DNA of 64,000 bases from an uncultured Collinsella sp. Its GTDB lineage: Bacteria; Actinomycetota; Coriobacteriia; Coriobacteriales; Coriobacteriaceae. The stretch spans positions 1 through 64,000 of the forward strand of contig UQIK01000010.1 in the NCBI GenBank assembly GCA_900541125.1, read 5' to 3'. Below, piece after piece: positions 48,905 through 57,822 of the stretch. Under the pieces are notes generated by a model. The model saw only the letters and a program-made list of their open reading frames with translations, was not told the origin of the DNA and did no database searches. The first letter of the stretch is position 1; each line of letters begins with the position of its first letter. The translations under genes were made by a program, and so were the position numbers.

Positions 48905-50248
48905 TTACTCTTGAATGTCAAAGATGCTCTCTGACAAATCAAGATGCAGGAGCACTTTGGTACCCTTGCCCGGCGCCGATTCGACGCGCGTATAAGAGTG
49001 CGGTCCATAAAAGCGATGGATGCGCTCAGAAATATTGTGCATGGCCACGCCGGCGCCGCCGCCTTGCGGGGAACTGGCATCGGGGCGGGCGGAGCGTTCA
49101 TCAAACAGCCTGGCGGCGGTGCCCTCGTCCATGCCCACGCCGTTGTCGGCCACGGCAATCAGGATTGCGTCGTCGCCGTCTTGATGGACGGTCACATCGA
49201 TCCGCAGGGCGTCGTCATCGCCCATGCCATGCCGCACGGCGTTCTCGACGATGGGCTGGATTACAAAGGCCGGGACCAACGTGTCCTCGACATCCTCGGA
49301 GACATCGAAGGTCGCCAGTACGCGGTCCTCGCCAAAGCGCGCCTTCTCAAACGTCAGGTAGCGCTTGGTCTGGGCAACCTCGCGCGAGACCGGGATAAGC
49401 GACCCCGAGTTGTCGAGCGTGGCGCGATAGAACGAGGAGAACTCGCGCAGCAGCTCGCGGGCGCGCAGCGGGTCGGTGCGTGTAAACGACGCAATGGTGT
49501 TGAGCGTGTTAAACAGAAAGTGCGGATTGATCTGCGCCTGCAGGGCACGAACCTCGGCACGGGCCGTGAGCTCCTTTTGCACCTCGAGCTCGTGGATGGC
49601 GAGCTGCGTGGACAGAATCTCGGCAAAACCCGAGGCGAGCGCATACTGGGTACGGTCGACGGCACGCGGGGTCTTGTAGTAGAACTTGAGCGTGCCGACG
49701 GTGCGGTCGCCCACCTTGATGGGCGCGATGATACCGGCGGGGACATGGTTGTGCGAACCATCCGAACCCAGCACGTCCACCACGCGGTTGAACGACTGCA
49801 CGATGCCGTGCTCAATGACGTAGCGCGTGGCAAGCGTGTGGATGGGCGAATCGGGCAGCAGCTTTTCCTCGAACTCGCCCGCGCAGGCCAGCACGTTGCT
49901 CTCATCGGTGATGGCAACGGTCATGGCACGTGTCTCGGGCAGGATACGCCGGCACACCAAAAGCGCCGATTCCTGCGTCAGACCGCCCTTAATGTCCTCG
50001 AGCATGGCCGAGGCAACCGAAAGCGTCTCCTCGGTGTACTGGGAGCGTACCGAATCGGGATTGAGCGTCAAATAGATAAAGATGCACAGGAAGATGCACA
50101 GTAACGCACAGGCGACCACCGTGGCAATCGGCTCAATGCCAGTCGCCAGGGCAAAGATAAAGTATGCCAACACGCAAACGGCGCAGACAACGGCGATGAT
50201 GCGAAAGATTGAAATTGAATTATCACGCTGGGCGCGGCGGTCGATCAT
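48905..50248 (-). CDS. LytS/YpdA-like sensor histidine kinase (pair 1)
   Basis: 447 residues. Two N-terminal transmembrane helices (~15-60) are followed by a GAF-like segment (~75-210), a helix linker, the His_kinase box 'INPHFLFNTLNTIASF' with the phosphoaccepting H, and an HATPase_c domain with N box 'QPIVENAVRHGM', G boxes 'ADNGVGMDE' and 'GAGVAMHNI'. The first four bases overlap the end of the glycosyltransferase gene (ATGA), indicating translational coupling. The signal is unknown; relatives sense carboxylates such as pyruvate or envelope cues. Confidence 0.92.
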   Translation of the reverse strand: MIDRRAQRDNSISIFRIIAVVCAVCVLAYFIFALATGIEPIATVVACALLCIFLCIFIYLTLNPDSVRSQYTEETLSVASAMLEDIKGGLTQESALLVCRRILPETRAMTVAITDESNVLACAGEFEEKLLPDSPIHTLATRYVIEHGIVQSFNRVVDVLGSDGSHNHVPAGIIAPIKVGDRTVGTLKFYYKTPRAVDRTQYALASGFAEILSTQLAIHELEVQKELTARAEVRALQAQINPHFLFNTLNTIASFTRTDPLRARELLREFSSFYRATLDNSGSLIPVSREVAQTKRYLTFEKARFGEDRVLATFDVSEDVEDTLVPAFVIQPIVENAVRHGMGDDDALRIDVTVHQDGDDAILIAVADNGVGMDEGTAARLFDERSARPDASSPQGGGAGVAMHNISERIHRFYGPHSYTRVESAPGKGTKVLLHLDLSESIFDIQE

Positions 50249-51432
50249 TCAGCCCCCTCCAGGATGCTAATCAGTTGTGCGTCGCGCCAAAGTTCGTCCA
50301 TGATCTTGGGCCAGAAACTCTGAAAACGCAGGTAGCTTGCGGCGTTTTGGCGGGCATAGGTCTTGGCCTCGTCAATACCATGACGCCAGATGCGCAGATA
50401 CCCCTCGTGCTCGCGGGTAAACATGCTGCGGACCATGGCAGTCTTGCGCACGCGGTCGTCAAGCTCGCGCGAGATCCACGGACCCGGATAGGGCATGAGT
50501 GATGCGGCCGTAACCGGAATGAGCTCCTTTTGGTGCGCAGCGAACGTCAGCTTGGCCCGCTCGTAGTACCAACGGTACACGTCCTGCATAAAGCGCGGCG
50601 AGCGCTTCTCGGACTCGGGCGGCAGGTGGCGCACGGTCCACTCGTTATCGAACCACACGTCGTAGCCAAACATGCGCATGTTAAAGAGATAGTCCAGATC
50701 CTCGCCGCGGGTGATAAACGGGTCGAATGCTACGCGGGTAAACGCACGGGCATGCAGGGCCATCAGGCCGCCGCACACGTAATTGGAGCGCGAGATGCGA
50801 GTGCCCGAGAGCGCCTTTTTCATCCAGCGATTGAACTCGATACGCTTGGTCCACCAGCGATGGCAAATGCCCGCTTTGTCCGTGGGAGCCAGCGGCGACC
50901 CGTCGCGATCGTAAAAGTATCCGCTCTTGACTAAAATCGGCAGGCCCTGACGCGTCTGTTGGCCCAGTGCATAGGTCGCACGCTTCATAAAGTCGGCATC
51001 GATGACGGTCTCGTCGTCATCCAAAAACACAACCGCGTCGTGCCCCAGCACCGCCGCGCAGGCAAGACCCATGTTGCGGATGGCGCCGTAGCCGCGCAGG
51101 CTCACGCACTCGCCCGAGCCTTTGGGCGCAATCTGCGCCACGCGGTCGGCAACACGCGAAGCCTGAGTATTGGTAACGATAGTGACCTTAAGTGAGGGAT
51201 GCGCATTAACGATTTCGTGCACGCGACGGGATACGTCGGCCGTGGCAGAAACCGGACAGACCACCAAGAGAATGATGCGCGGAATGTCGCGCACCTGTTC
51301 GAGCGAAGTCAGGCAGCGATCGAGTTCCGGGTTGGCGGCATTGAGCGACGTCGAGTGATCGTAGGTGCCGGGAGCGTTTGCTTGGGTATCATCGCCCGCC
51401 CAATATGTTGGGATCACAACCGTGGCGTTCAT
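50245..51432 (-). CDS. Family 2-type glycosyltransferase
   Basis: 395 residues, GT-A fold. N-terminal 'NATVVIPTYW', the DxD-like motif 'VVFLDDDETVID', then 'YVCGGLMALHARAF' and 'RGEDLDYLFNMRMFGYDVWF' with the ED acid pair. It has no transmembrane helix and probably transfers a sugar in cell-surface polysaccharide assembly. The ATG at 51432 follows AAGGAGG by 9 bases. Translational coupling to a LytS-like kinase is unusual and may link envelope synthesis to sensing. Confidence 0.85.
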   Translation of the reverse strand: MNATVVIPTYWAGDDTQANAPGTYDHSTSLNAANPELDRCLTSLEQVRDIPRIILLVVCPVSATADVSRRVHEIVNAHPSLKVTIVTNTQASRVADRVAQIAPKGSGECVSLRGYGAIRNMGLACAAVLGHDAVVFLDDDETVIDADFMKRATYALGQQTRQGLPILVKSGYFYDRDGSPLAPTDKAGICHRWWTKRIEFNRWMKKALSGTRISRSNYVCGGLMALHARAFTRVAFDPFITRGEDLDYLFNMRMFGYDVWFDNEWTVRHLPPESEKRSPRFMQDVYRWYYERAKLTFAAHQKELIPVTAASLMPYPGPWISRELDDRVRKTAMVRSMFTREHEGYLRIWRHGIDEAKTYARQNAASYLRFQSFWPKIMDELWRDAQLISILEGAE

Positions 51433-51454
51433 ACCTTTACCCTCCTTGCAACAC

Positions 51455-51490
51455 AAAAACGGGGCGCCGCCAAACACAGGCGACGCCCCG
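51455..51490 (-). terminator. Intrinsic terminator of the MFS gene
   Basis: On the minus strand GGGGCGTCGCC pairs with GGCGGCGCCCC across TGTGTTT and is followed by GTTTTTG. It lies 125 bp after the stop. Confidence 0.85.
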
Positions 51491-51614
51491 CGACCTAGCT
51501 GGTTCCATCATACCCACTTGGGCTAAACATTGTTCGGAAGTCAGAATGATTTATGCGGCTACTTCAAAATGAGTGCTGCAGATAGGCCCAATTGCTGCAC
51601 TGAGCCCGGTTGCC

Positions 51615-52865
51615 TTACGCCGCCGTCTGAGCCATGCGGGACAGACGGACCAGCAGCACAAAGCCAAGCACCAGCAGCACGCCGATGGAAAGGACACCCA
51701 GCGACGGGTTGCCGGTCAGCGAGGTGACGACCGACACCAGGAAGGTGCCCATCACGCTTGCGTAGCGGCCAAAGATATCAAAGAAGCCGTAGTACTCGTT
51801 GGACTTTTCCTTGGGGATGATGCGGCCAAAATAGCTGCGGCTGAGCGCCTGCACGCCACCTTGGAACAAGCCGACCAAAATGGCGAGCACCCAAAACTCA
51901 AAGGCAGTCTTTAAGAAAAACGCGGCAAAGAGCACGATGCCCATGTAGGCGGCGACGGCCACCATGATCATGTTGAGCGTGCCCACGCGACCGGCGAGCT
52001 TGCCGTAGATGATGGCGGACGGGAAAGCGACGAACTGCGTAACGAGCAGCGCCAGCACCAGCTGGGTCGAATCGATGCCCAAAGCCGAGCCGTAGCTGGT
52101 TGCCATGGAGATGACCGTATGGACGCCATCGATGTAGAAGAAGAACGCGATCATGTAGACCAGCACGGGCTTGTTGTGGGCGATCTCGCGCATGGTGTGT
52201 CCGACCTCGGAGAACACGCCGCCCACGATGTGGCCGATGGTGTCCTGGGGACCGCGCTCGCGACCGTACTTTTGCTTATAGGTGCGAATGAGCGGCAGGG
52301 TAAAGATGAGCCACCAGGCACCGGTGATGACAAACGACAGACGCGTTGCCAGCATGGTGGGGACGCCAAGAGCGGGGCCACCCATGATAAGCGCCAAGCA
52401 GATGATGAACGGCACGGTAGAACCGATGTAGCCCCAGGCATAGCCCGAGCTGGACACGGCGTCCATGCGCTCGTCGGTGGTAATGTCGGGCAGCATGGCG
52501 TCGTAGAACGTCATAGAAGAGTTAAGGCCGATAGTGCACAGCACGTACACGGTCAAAAATGCCATGGCGGACATGGGGATAGCCTGCGCCAGGCAAAGAA
52601 CCAGGCCCGTAAGGAAGAAGCCCAAGAAGAACTTGATCTTGTTGCCGGCGTAATCGGCAAGCGCGCCCAGAATGGGCATGAGCATGGCAATGACCAACGA
52701 GGCGATCGTCTGTGCGTTGCCCCAAGCGACCACCAGGTCGGCCGAGGAAGCACCGGTATTGATGGCGTTAAAGTAGATGGGCACCACCGAGGTATTGAGC
52801 AGCACGAGGGCCGAGTTGCCCACATCGTACATAACCCAGTTACGCTCGAGCTTGGTGTATTTCAT
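51615..52865 (-). CDS. MFS transporter, UMF1 (Atg22-like) family
   Basis: 416 residues, about 11-12 transmembrane helices. The N-terminal 'NWVMYDVGNSALVLLNTSVVP' and central 'FYDAMLPDITTDERMDAVSSSG' are hallmarks of the UMF1/Atg22 family, which includes amino acid effluxers. A long cytoplasmic loop ('YKQKYGRERGPQDT') is at the centre, and 'GLFQGGVQALSRSYFGRIIP' in the second half is also characteristic. Substrate unknown. The ATG follows GAAGGGG. A terminator separates it from the glycosyltransferase. Confidence 0.92.
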   Translation of the reverse strand: MKYTKLERNWVMYDVGNSALVLLNTSVVPIYFNAINTGASSADLVVAWGNAQTIASLVIAMLMPILGALADYAGNKIKFFLGFFLTGLVLCLAQAIPMSAMAFLTVYVLCTIGLNSSMTFYDAMLPDITTDERMDAVSSSGYAWGYIGSTVPFIICLALIMGGPALGVPTMLATRLSFVITGAWWLIFTLPLIRTYKQKYGRERGPQDTIGHIVGGVFSEVGHTMREIAHNKPVLVYMIAFFFYIDGVHTVISMATSYGSALGIDSTQLVLALLVTQFVAFPSAIIYGKLAGRVGTLNMIMVAVAAYMGIVLFAAFFLKTAFEFWVLAILVGLFQGGVQALSRSYFGRIIPKEKSNEYYGFFDIFGRYASVMGTFLVSVVTSLTGNPSLGVLSIGVLLVLGFVLLVRLSRMAQTAA

Positions 52866-53003
52866 GGACAGGGCCCCTTCGTATTCGCCCGATATGCAGT
52901 TAGTTCATCGTACCCCAATTGTCCAGAAGCGCCGGTAAGGATTCGGCAAAGGGACAGGAGCGGTCATACGGACACGCAGGGCGAAACGCCATCCCATCAA
53001 CGC

Positions 53004-53070
53004 AGTTGCGGTGAAATAGTTCCCGCTTAGCCCTCCGGGGGCTTCATTCAGGAACTATTCCACCGCAACT
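53004..53070. repeat. Palindromic repeat AGTTGCGGTG.../...CACCGCAACT
   Basis: AGTTGCGGTGAAATAGTTCC (53004-53023) faces GGAACTATTCCACCGCAACT (53051-53070) with one mismatch. AGCCC/GGGCT pairs inside the loop. Located between the phospholipase C-like and MFS genes. Confidence 0.82.
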
Positions 53071-53098
53071 TATTGGAGAGTATGGGCGAGGCAGCTTG

Positions 53099-54043
53099 CT
53101 ACTCCTCGCGGTCGAACTCTTCGTCGGCGCCGAGCACGCGACCGCTGTAATTGACGTGGTTGGTCACGGCTTCCATATCGCCGGTCTCGATAAAACGTGC
53201 GACCGTGCACTCGTAATCGACCAGCGCGCGATCAAAGACCTCGGGGAAACTCTCGTTCGAGACCTCGTCGGTAAAGGGATTCTTCCATGTCAGATGGCCC
53301 AGATTGCCAGTGCGCTCGGGCAGCTCCGTCGTCACGCGATGGGCAAGGCCGTCGAGCAGCGAGTAGTCGTGCACCAAGCCCTCAACCAGCGAGATCGCGC
53401 GCGTCTTTGCGGAGCCGGCCGGCTCAATCGCGCGGTAAAGTCGCTGCATATTGGCAACGGCAGCACCGTACTCCCCCGCCGGAATGTCAATGCCGTACAC
53501 GCGTCCGGCAACATAGCTCATCAACACGCCGGCCACGCGATTGATGCGATCGGTGGTGACGATCTCGCCCGCCGGCGGGTAATCGTCGACCGTAGCGCCA
53601 TCGCGTTTAAGCTGCAGCATCAGTACATCCAGGTCGCTCTCGATCACGGCATGGACCTGACTGCTCGAATCCTCAAGCTCGGGATCGGACTCCACGATGC
53701 CAAACTGCTGCTCATAGACAAAGGGATGGGCGTTGCGGTCGAGCACGTAATGAGACAGCAGGCCCAGTGCAAAGGCGCGACCCAAGCTGGCGTCGCGCGG
53801 CAGCAGATGCGACACGCCGTCGCGCAGGCACGCGAACTGGCGAGACATGCGCGACCGATGCATGACCTGCGCCAGCAGCGTGCAGTCGGAAACGCGCGGT
53901 GTCAGAATGTGAAAGAAAAACGGGTCGGGGCCTTGGTTGCCCAAGATAAAGGCAATGCGCTCTTCATCGGACGTGATGACGCCCTGCGGAAGACGGTCGA
54001 TGCTTTCCTCGCCAAACAGATGATGGGTGATAAGCGCGGGCAT
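53099..54043 (-). CDS. Zinc-dependent phospholipase C-family protein
   Basis: 314 residues. The N-terminal 'PALITHHLFGEE' and 'LGNQGPDPFFFH' with later 'ALGLLSHYVLDRNAHPFVYE' supply the His/Asp ligands of the zinc_dep_PLPC fold. Members with this architecture lack a signal peptide and are not proven phospholipases. The second half is helical and acidic. The ATG at 54043 has AAAGGA 6 bases upstream. It stands alone between the MFS and LytTR genes. Confidence 0.85.
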   Translation of the reverse strand: MPALITHHLFGEESIDRLPQGVITSDEERIAFILGNQGPDPFFFHILTPRVSDCTLLAQVMHRSRMSRQFACLRDGVSHLLPRDASLGRAFALGLLSHYVLDRNAHPFVYEQQFGIVESDPELEDSSSQVHAVIESDLDVLMLQLKRDGATVDDYPPAGEIVTTDRINRVAGVLMSYVAGRVYGIDIPAGEYGAAVANMQRLYRAIEPAGSAKTRAISLVEGLVHDYSLLDGLAHRVTTELPERTGNLGHLTWKNPFTDEVSNESFPEVFDRALVDYECTVARFIETGDMEAVTNHVNYSGRVLGADEEFDREE

Positions 54044-54135
54044 AGTGATCCTTTCGATTTCATTCGATGCCACCCATTATGCCCACCGCGCGCCCATGCC
54101 AAACCTGCGATGGTAAACGACGGCACGCAAGCCTC

Positions 54136-54870
54136 TTACGCAAGCCCCAGGTGCGACTTGACCTCGGCGGCACGACGACGGGACACCGGTACCGTCGAGT
54201 TCACGCGGTCGAGCCTGAGCTCCATCAACCCCGTGGAGCCAATCTCAACATTGTGCACGTCTTCCAAATTGACCAGGTAGCTGCGATGAACGCGAATAAA
54301 GCCCTCGGAGTCCAAGCGACGCTCGAGCGAAGAGATCGACTCATTGATCAGGTACGTTCCCTCGGCGCAGATGGCGTTGCAAAAATCGGCGCGCGCCTCA
54401 AAGTAGCAGACGTCTGCGGCGGGAATGAACACCTTTTTGCCCCCGCGGTCCACCGTCAGACGCAAAGGCTGGCGCGGAGCATGGATAACACGACGGGCAC
54501 CCAAGGCTGCCTCGATCTTGTCGAGTGCCTTTGACAGGCGTGCGTCCTCGACCGGCTTGACGACATAGTCGACCGCATCGAGGTTATACGCATCAGCGGC
54601 AAATTCGGCAAACGCCGTCACAAACACAACCACCGGCGGCGTCTTTAGGTTCTGCAGCGTCTCGGCAAGCTCAATTCCCGAGCGACCGGGCATGGTAATG
54701 TCTAAAAACAACACGTCGGGCTTGTTCGACAGAATCGACTCCACGGCTTCGGTGACATTGCCCGCCTCGGCAATCTGACCCACACGCGTATCCTTTTCCA
54801 ACAGATAGCGTAGCTCAGCCCTAATGGGAGGCTCGTCATCAACCACCAAGATGTTCCAGCCTTCGGACAT
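54136..54870 (-). CDS. LytTR-family response regulator (pair 2)
   Basis: 244 residues. Receiver: 'VVDDEPPIRAEL', phosphoacceptor D in 'VLFLDITMPG', 'FVTAFA' and 'YVVKPVEDA'. LytTR: 'DVCYFEARADFCNAI', 'FIRVHRSYLVNLEDVHNV' and the final 'VPVSRRRAAEVKSHL'. Similar throughout to the regulator at 48116, so the two pairs are paralogous. It is 38 bp downstream of its kinase. The ATG follows GAGGGGAAG. The N-terminal 'GWNILVV' is hydrophobic, as usual for a receiver's first strand. Confidence 0.93.
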   Translation of the reverse strand: MSEGWNILVVDDEPPIRAELRYLLEKDTRVGQIAEAGNVTEAVESILSNKPDVLFLDITMPGRSGIELAETLQNLKTPPVVVFVTAFAEFAADAYNLDAVDYVVKPVEDARLSKALDKIEAALGARRVIHAPRQPLRLTVDRGGKKVFIPAADVCYFEARADFCNAICAEGTYLINESISSLERRLDSEGFIRVHRSYLVNLEDVHNVEIGSTGLMELRLDRVNSTVPVSRRRAAEVKSHLGLA

Positions 54871-54908
54871 ATGTGCTTCCCCTCTTTTTCTCTCAATCCA
54901 ACCGCGTG

Positions 54909-56294
54909 CTACGCCGTCAACGGCGCCGGCTCATGCGGCTCGCCGTTCAGCTCGACGATGACCTGCGTCCCCACGCCCTCCTGGGACTTCACGCGCATGC
55001 CGGAATCTTCTCCGTAAAAGAAATGGATGCGCTGAAGCACGTTGAAGAGCGCCAGGCCGCAACCTCGCTTGACGGAGCCGTCGGCGGTAATGCTCTCGGG
55101 CTCCTCTCGGCGATGTTGCTCAAACAGATGCGCGCAGACCTCTTCGCTCATACCGATGCCGTCATCTTCGACGATGATCTCCAAGCCGTCATCGGTCTCG
55201 AAAGCCCTAACATGAATAGAAAGCGGCTCGGTCTCGCGCTGCGCGTGTTTGATGCAGTTTTCGAGCAACGGCTGCAAGATAAACGGCGGCACCAGGCTGT
55301 CGCGCACCTCAAAGTCGATATCGACCGAGACGCGCAGACGGCCGTCGCCATACCGGGCCTGCATAAGATTGATATAACGAGTGCCCTGTTCCACCTCGTG
55401 CTCGAGCGTGGTGAGCGTATCGGAATCAGAAAGCGTCTGACGATAGTAATTGGAGAAGTCGATCAGCAGCGATCGCGCCTTGTCGGGCTCGGTTCGAACG
55501 AGCGACACGATGGTGCTGATGGTGTTAAACAGAAAATGAGGATCGACCTGCGATTGCAAGGCGCGCAGCTCCACGCGGGCCGTAAGCTCGTCCTGGCGCT
55601 CGAGCTCAAAGCTCGCAAGCTGCGTGGAAATGAGGTCGGCAAAGCCCGAGGCAAGCGCCGTCTGGCGCATATCGATGCTGCTCAGACGGGGATAATACAG
55701 CTCGAGCGTGCCCACGCAATGCCCGCGCACGGTAAGCGGTGCGACAATACCGGCGCGCAGGCGCGGAAAGTAGCCACCTGTCTCGGTCGAGGCATCGCGC
55801 GAGAACACGCTTTGCTCACCGCTGTTGATCACGTTGAGCGTAGTCCGCAGCACCACCGGGGTGCCCGCGGGGCATTTTGCCGAGTCCTCGCCCCAGCTTG
55901 CCAACACCTGCTTGCCGTCGGTAAAGCAGATGGCAGAGGCGATAGTTTCGGACAGGATGATCTTAGAGGCGCCCAGGGCAGCTTCGGGCGTAAGGCCGCG
56001 CGACGTGTAGGCGAATATTTTTGAAGCGATGGCGAGCGTGCGGTCGGTTGCGCTCGATGTAAGGTCGTCGGGAACGACAAAGACGTACGAGAAGAAGAAG
56101 CACAGCATGACCAAGCCGGCAATGACGACAACGGCCGGAACGGGATTGGGATTTTCGGTTAGATCCCAGATGAGCAGCAGGATAAGCAGCGGAACGACAA
56201 TACCGAGCAAAATGGCTTGAACCACATGCTGAGCGGTACGAAAGACCTTGGTAGAGTTGTAACTCTTGCCCAGAATCAGCCTATTGAGATCCAC
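54909..56294 (-). CDS. LytS/YpdA-like sensor histidine kinase (pair 2)
   Basis: 461 residues. Two transmembrane helices ('AILLGIVVPLLILLLIW', 'VVVIAGLVMLCFFFSYVFV'), a GAF-like segment, then the kinase box 'VDPHFLFNTISTIVSL', where Asp replaces the usual Asn before PHFLFN, and HATPase boxes 'QPLLENCIKHA' and 'EDDGIGMSE', 'GCGLALFNV'. A GTG start at 56294 is favoured: AAGGAG lies 6 bases upstream, whereas the ATG at 56300 abuts it. Paralogous to the kinase at 48905. Confidence 0.9.
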   Translation of the reverse strand: MDLNRLILGKSYNSTKVFRTAQHVVQAILLGIVVPLLILLLIWDLTENPNPVPAVVVIAGLVMLCFFFSYVFVVPDDLTSSATDRTLAIASKIFAYTSRGLTPEAALGASKIILSETIASAICFTDGKQVLASWGEDSAKCPAGTPVVLRTTLNVINSGEQSVFSRDASTETGGYFPRLRAGIVAPLTVRGHCVGTLELYYPRLSSIDMRQTALASGFADLISTQLASFELERQDELTARVELRALQSQVDPHFLFNTISTIVSLVRTEPDKARSLLIDFSNYYRQTLSDSDTLTTLEHEVEQGTRYINLMQARYGDGRLRVSVDIDFEVRDSLVPPFILQPLLENCIKHAQRETEPLSIHVRAFETDDGLEIIVEDDGIGMSEEVCAHLFEQHRREEPESITADGSVKRGCGLALFNVLQRIHFFYGEDSGMRVKSQEGVGTQVIVELNGEPHEPAPLTA

Positions 56295-56324
56295 CGTCAT
56301 CTCCTTCTTACCGACGCACCCCAT

Positions 56325-56356
56325 AGCAATAAAGAGGGCCGCAAGCGACCCTCTCC
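56325..56356 (-). terminator. Intrinsic terminator of the amidohydrolase gene
   Basis: On the minus strand AGAGGG(TC)GC pairs with GC(GG)CCCTCT, followed by TTATTGC. It sits just upstream of the LytS-like gene. Confidence 0.7.
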
Positions 56357-56412
56357 ATTGCATTATGCAATCAAATACTGTGTTTTACATCAAGCCATCG
56401 ATGAACGGTAGC

Positions 56413-57690
56413 TTAGGCGCTGTACTTGTTTGCCTCGCCGAAGGTGCCGCCCTCGACAATCCAGCCGTCCTTCATGATGACGTCCATGTTGTCGGTGTTG
56501 AGCACGTGGATGTCGGCGGCGACGTCACCGTTGACGACCAGCAGGTCGGCGCACTTGCCGGCCTCGATGGAACCGGTCTCGTCCTCGATGTGGCACATCT
56601 TGGCACCGTTGAGGGTGGCACAGGTGATGGTCTCGACCGGGGTGAAGCCGATCTTGTCGACGAACTCGTACATCTCCTCGATGGAGCAGGTGCCGTACGG
56701 GGTGACGAAGGAGAAGGAGTCGGAGCCGATCGTCATGACGACGCCGCGCTTCTTGGCCTCGCGCAGGCAGTCGTAGTTGCGCTGCAGCTCCTTCTCGACC
56801 AGGGTGCCCTCGTACTTGTCGTGCAGCTCGGGGACGTAGACGGGCGGATAGGTGGCGTACCAGGTGGGCAGGAAGGCGATCGTCGGGGTGAAGAAGGTGC
56901 CCTGCTCGGCCATGAGGTCCATGGTACGCTCATCGATATCGAAGCCGTGAATCAGCTGCTCGCAGCCAAAGCGAACGGAATCGTAGGCAGCGGCGTGGTT
57001 GTTGTAGCAGTGGCTCCACACGGGGATGCCGACCATCTTGGCCTCTTCGACCACGGCCTGGATCTCCTCGGAGCAGTAGTGCTGGTCGCGGCCGGAGTCC
57101 CAGCGCCAGATGCCGCCACCGGTAGCCCAGATCTTGATGGCATCGGGGTTCTCGCGCAGGCGGCGACGGACGGCCTTGCGCAGATCCCAAGGACCGTCGA
57201 CCTGATCGCCCCAGGGGTGCGATTCCTTGTTGAGCTCCTGGCTGCAGTGGTGGGAGTCGCCGTGGCCGGCAACGCGGCAGAAGCCGAGGCCGGTGGCCAG
57301 AACGCGCGGGCCCTTGAAGACGCCCTTGTCGATGCAGTCACGGATCTGGATACCAAAGCGGCCGATCTCGCAGACGGTGGTGAGGCCGTGGGTGAGGCAG
57401 TCGTAGGCCTGCTTCACGGCGACGGCCTGCTTCTCGAGGAGCGGCTGCATGACCCAATCGGTATCATCGTCGGTCAGGTTGCCCGAGAAGTGCAGGTGGG
57501 TGTCGATCAGGCCGGGAAGGACGGTCTTGCCGGCGGCGTCGATGACCTCAACGCCCTCGGGAAGGTCCTGCATGGCGCCGGCGTACTCGATCTTGCCGTT
57601 GTCGTCGACGAGAACGAGGGAGTTCTCGACCGGCTCGGCACCGGTACCGTCGATGAGCTTGCCGCCAACGATTGCATACTTAGTGGACAT
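56413..57690 (-). CDS. Amidohydrolase-superfamily metallohydrolase (imidazolonepropionase/prolidase-like)
   Basis: 425 residues. Metal ligands: H-x-H in 'LIDTHLHFSG', a lysine in 'IKIWATGGG' that can be carbamylated to bridge two metals, H in 'PVWSHCYNN', H in 'LIHGFDI', and D in 'IGSDSFSF'. Flanking beta-sandwich ends are typical ('ADLLVVNGDVAADIHVL'). Peptide-bond or cyclic-amide hydrolysis is likely. It is upstream of nothing else but lies 132 bp downstream of an APC permease on the same strand, so the two probably handle the same compound. AAGGAGG precedes the ATG. Confidence 0.87.
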   Translation of the reverse strand: MSTKYAIVGGKLIDGTGAEPVENSLVLVDDNGKIEYAGAMQDLPEGVEVIDAAGKTVLPGLIDTHLHFSGNLTDDDTDWVMQPLLEKQAVAVKQAYDCLTHGLTTVCEIGRFGIQIRDCIDKGVFKGPRVLATGLGFCRVAGHGDSHHCSQELNKESHPWGDQVDGPWDLRKAVRRRLRENPDAIKIWATGGGIWRWDSGRDQHYCSEEIQAVVEEAKMVGIPVWSHCYNNHAAAYDSVRFGCEQLIHGFDIDERTMDLMAEQGTFFTPTIAFLPTWYATYPPVYVPELHDKYEGTLVEKELQRNYDCLREAKKRGVVMTIGSDSFSFVTPYGTCSIEEMYEFVDKIGFTPVETITCATLNGAKMCHIEDETGSIEAGKCADLLVVNGDVAADIHVLNTDNMDVIMKDGWIVEGGTFGEANKYSA

Positions 57691-57822
57691 GGTTCCTCCT
57701 TATGGATCCATATATGTGGGCGAGGCCGTGTTGGGTCGCGGCCTCACAAAGCTACCCAAGTGATGCCGGGTTCGGTGCGCGGAAGAGAGGGTCCCGCGCA
57801 CCTGGTCCGCCCCGGCTCGGCG

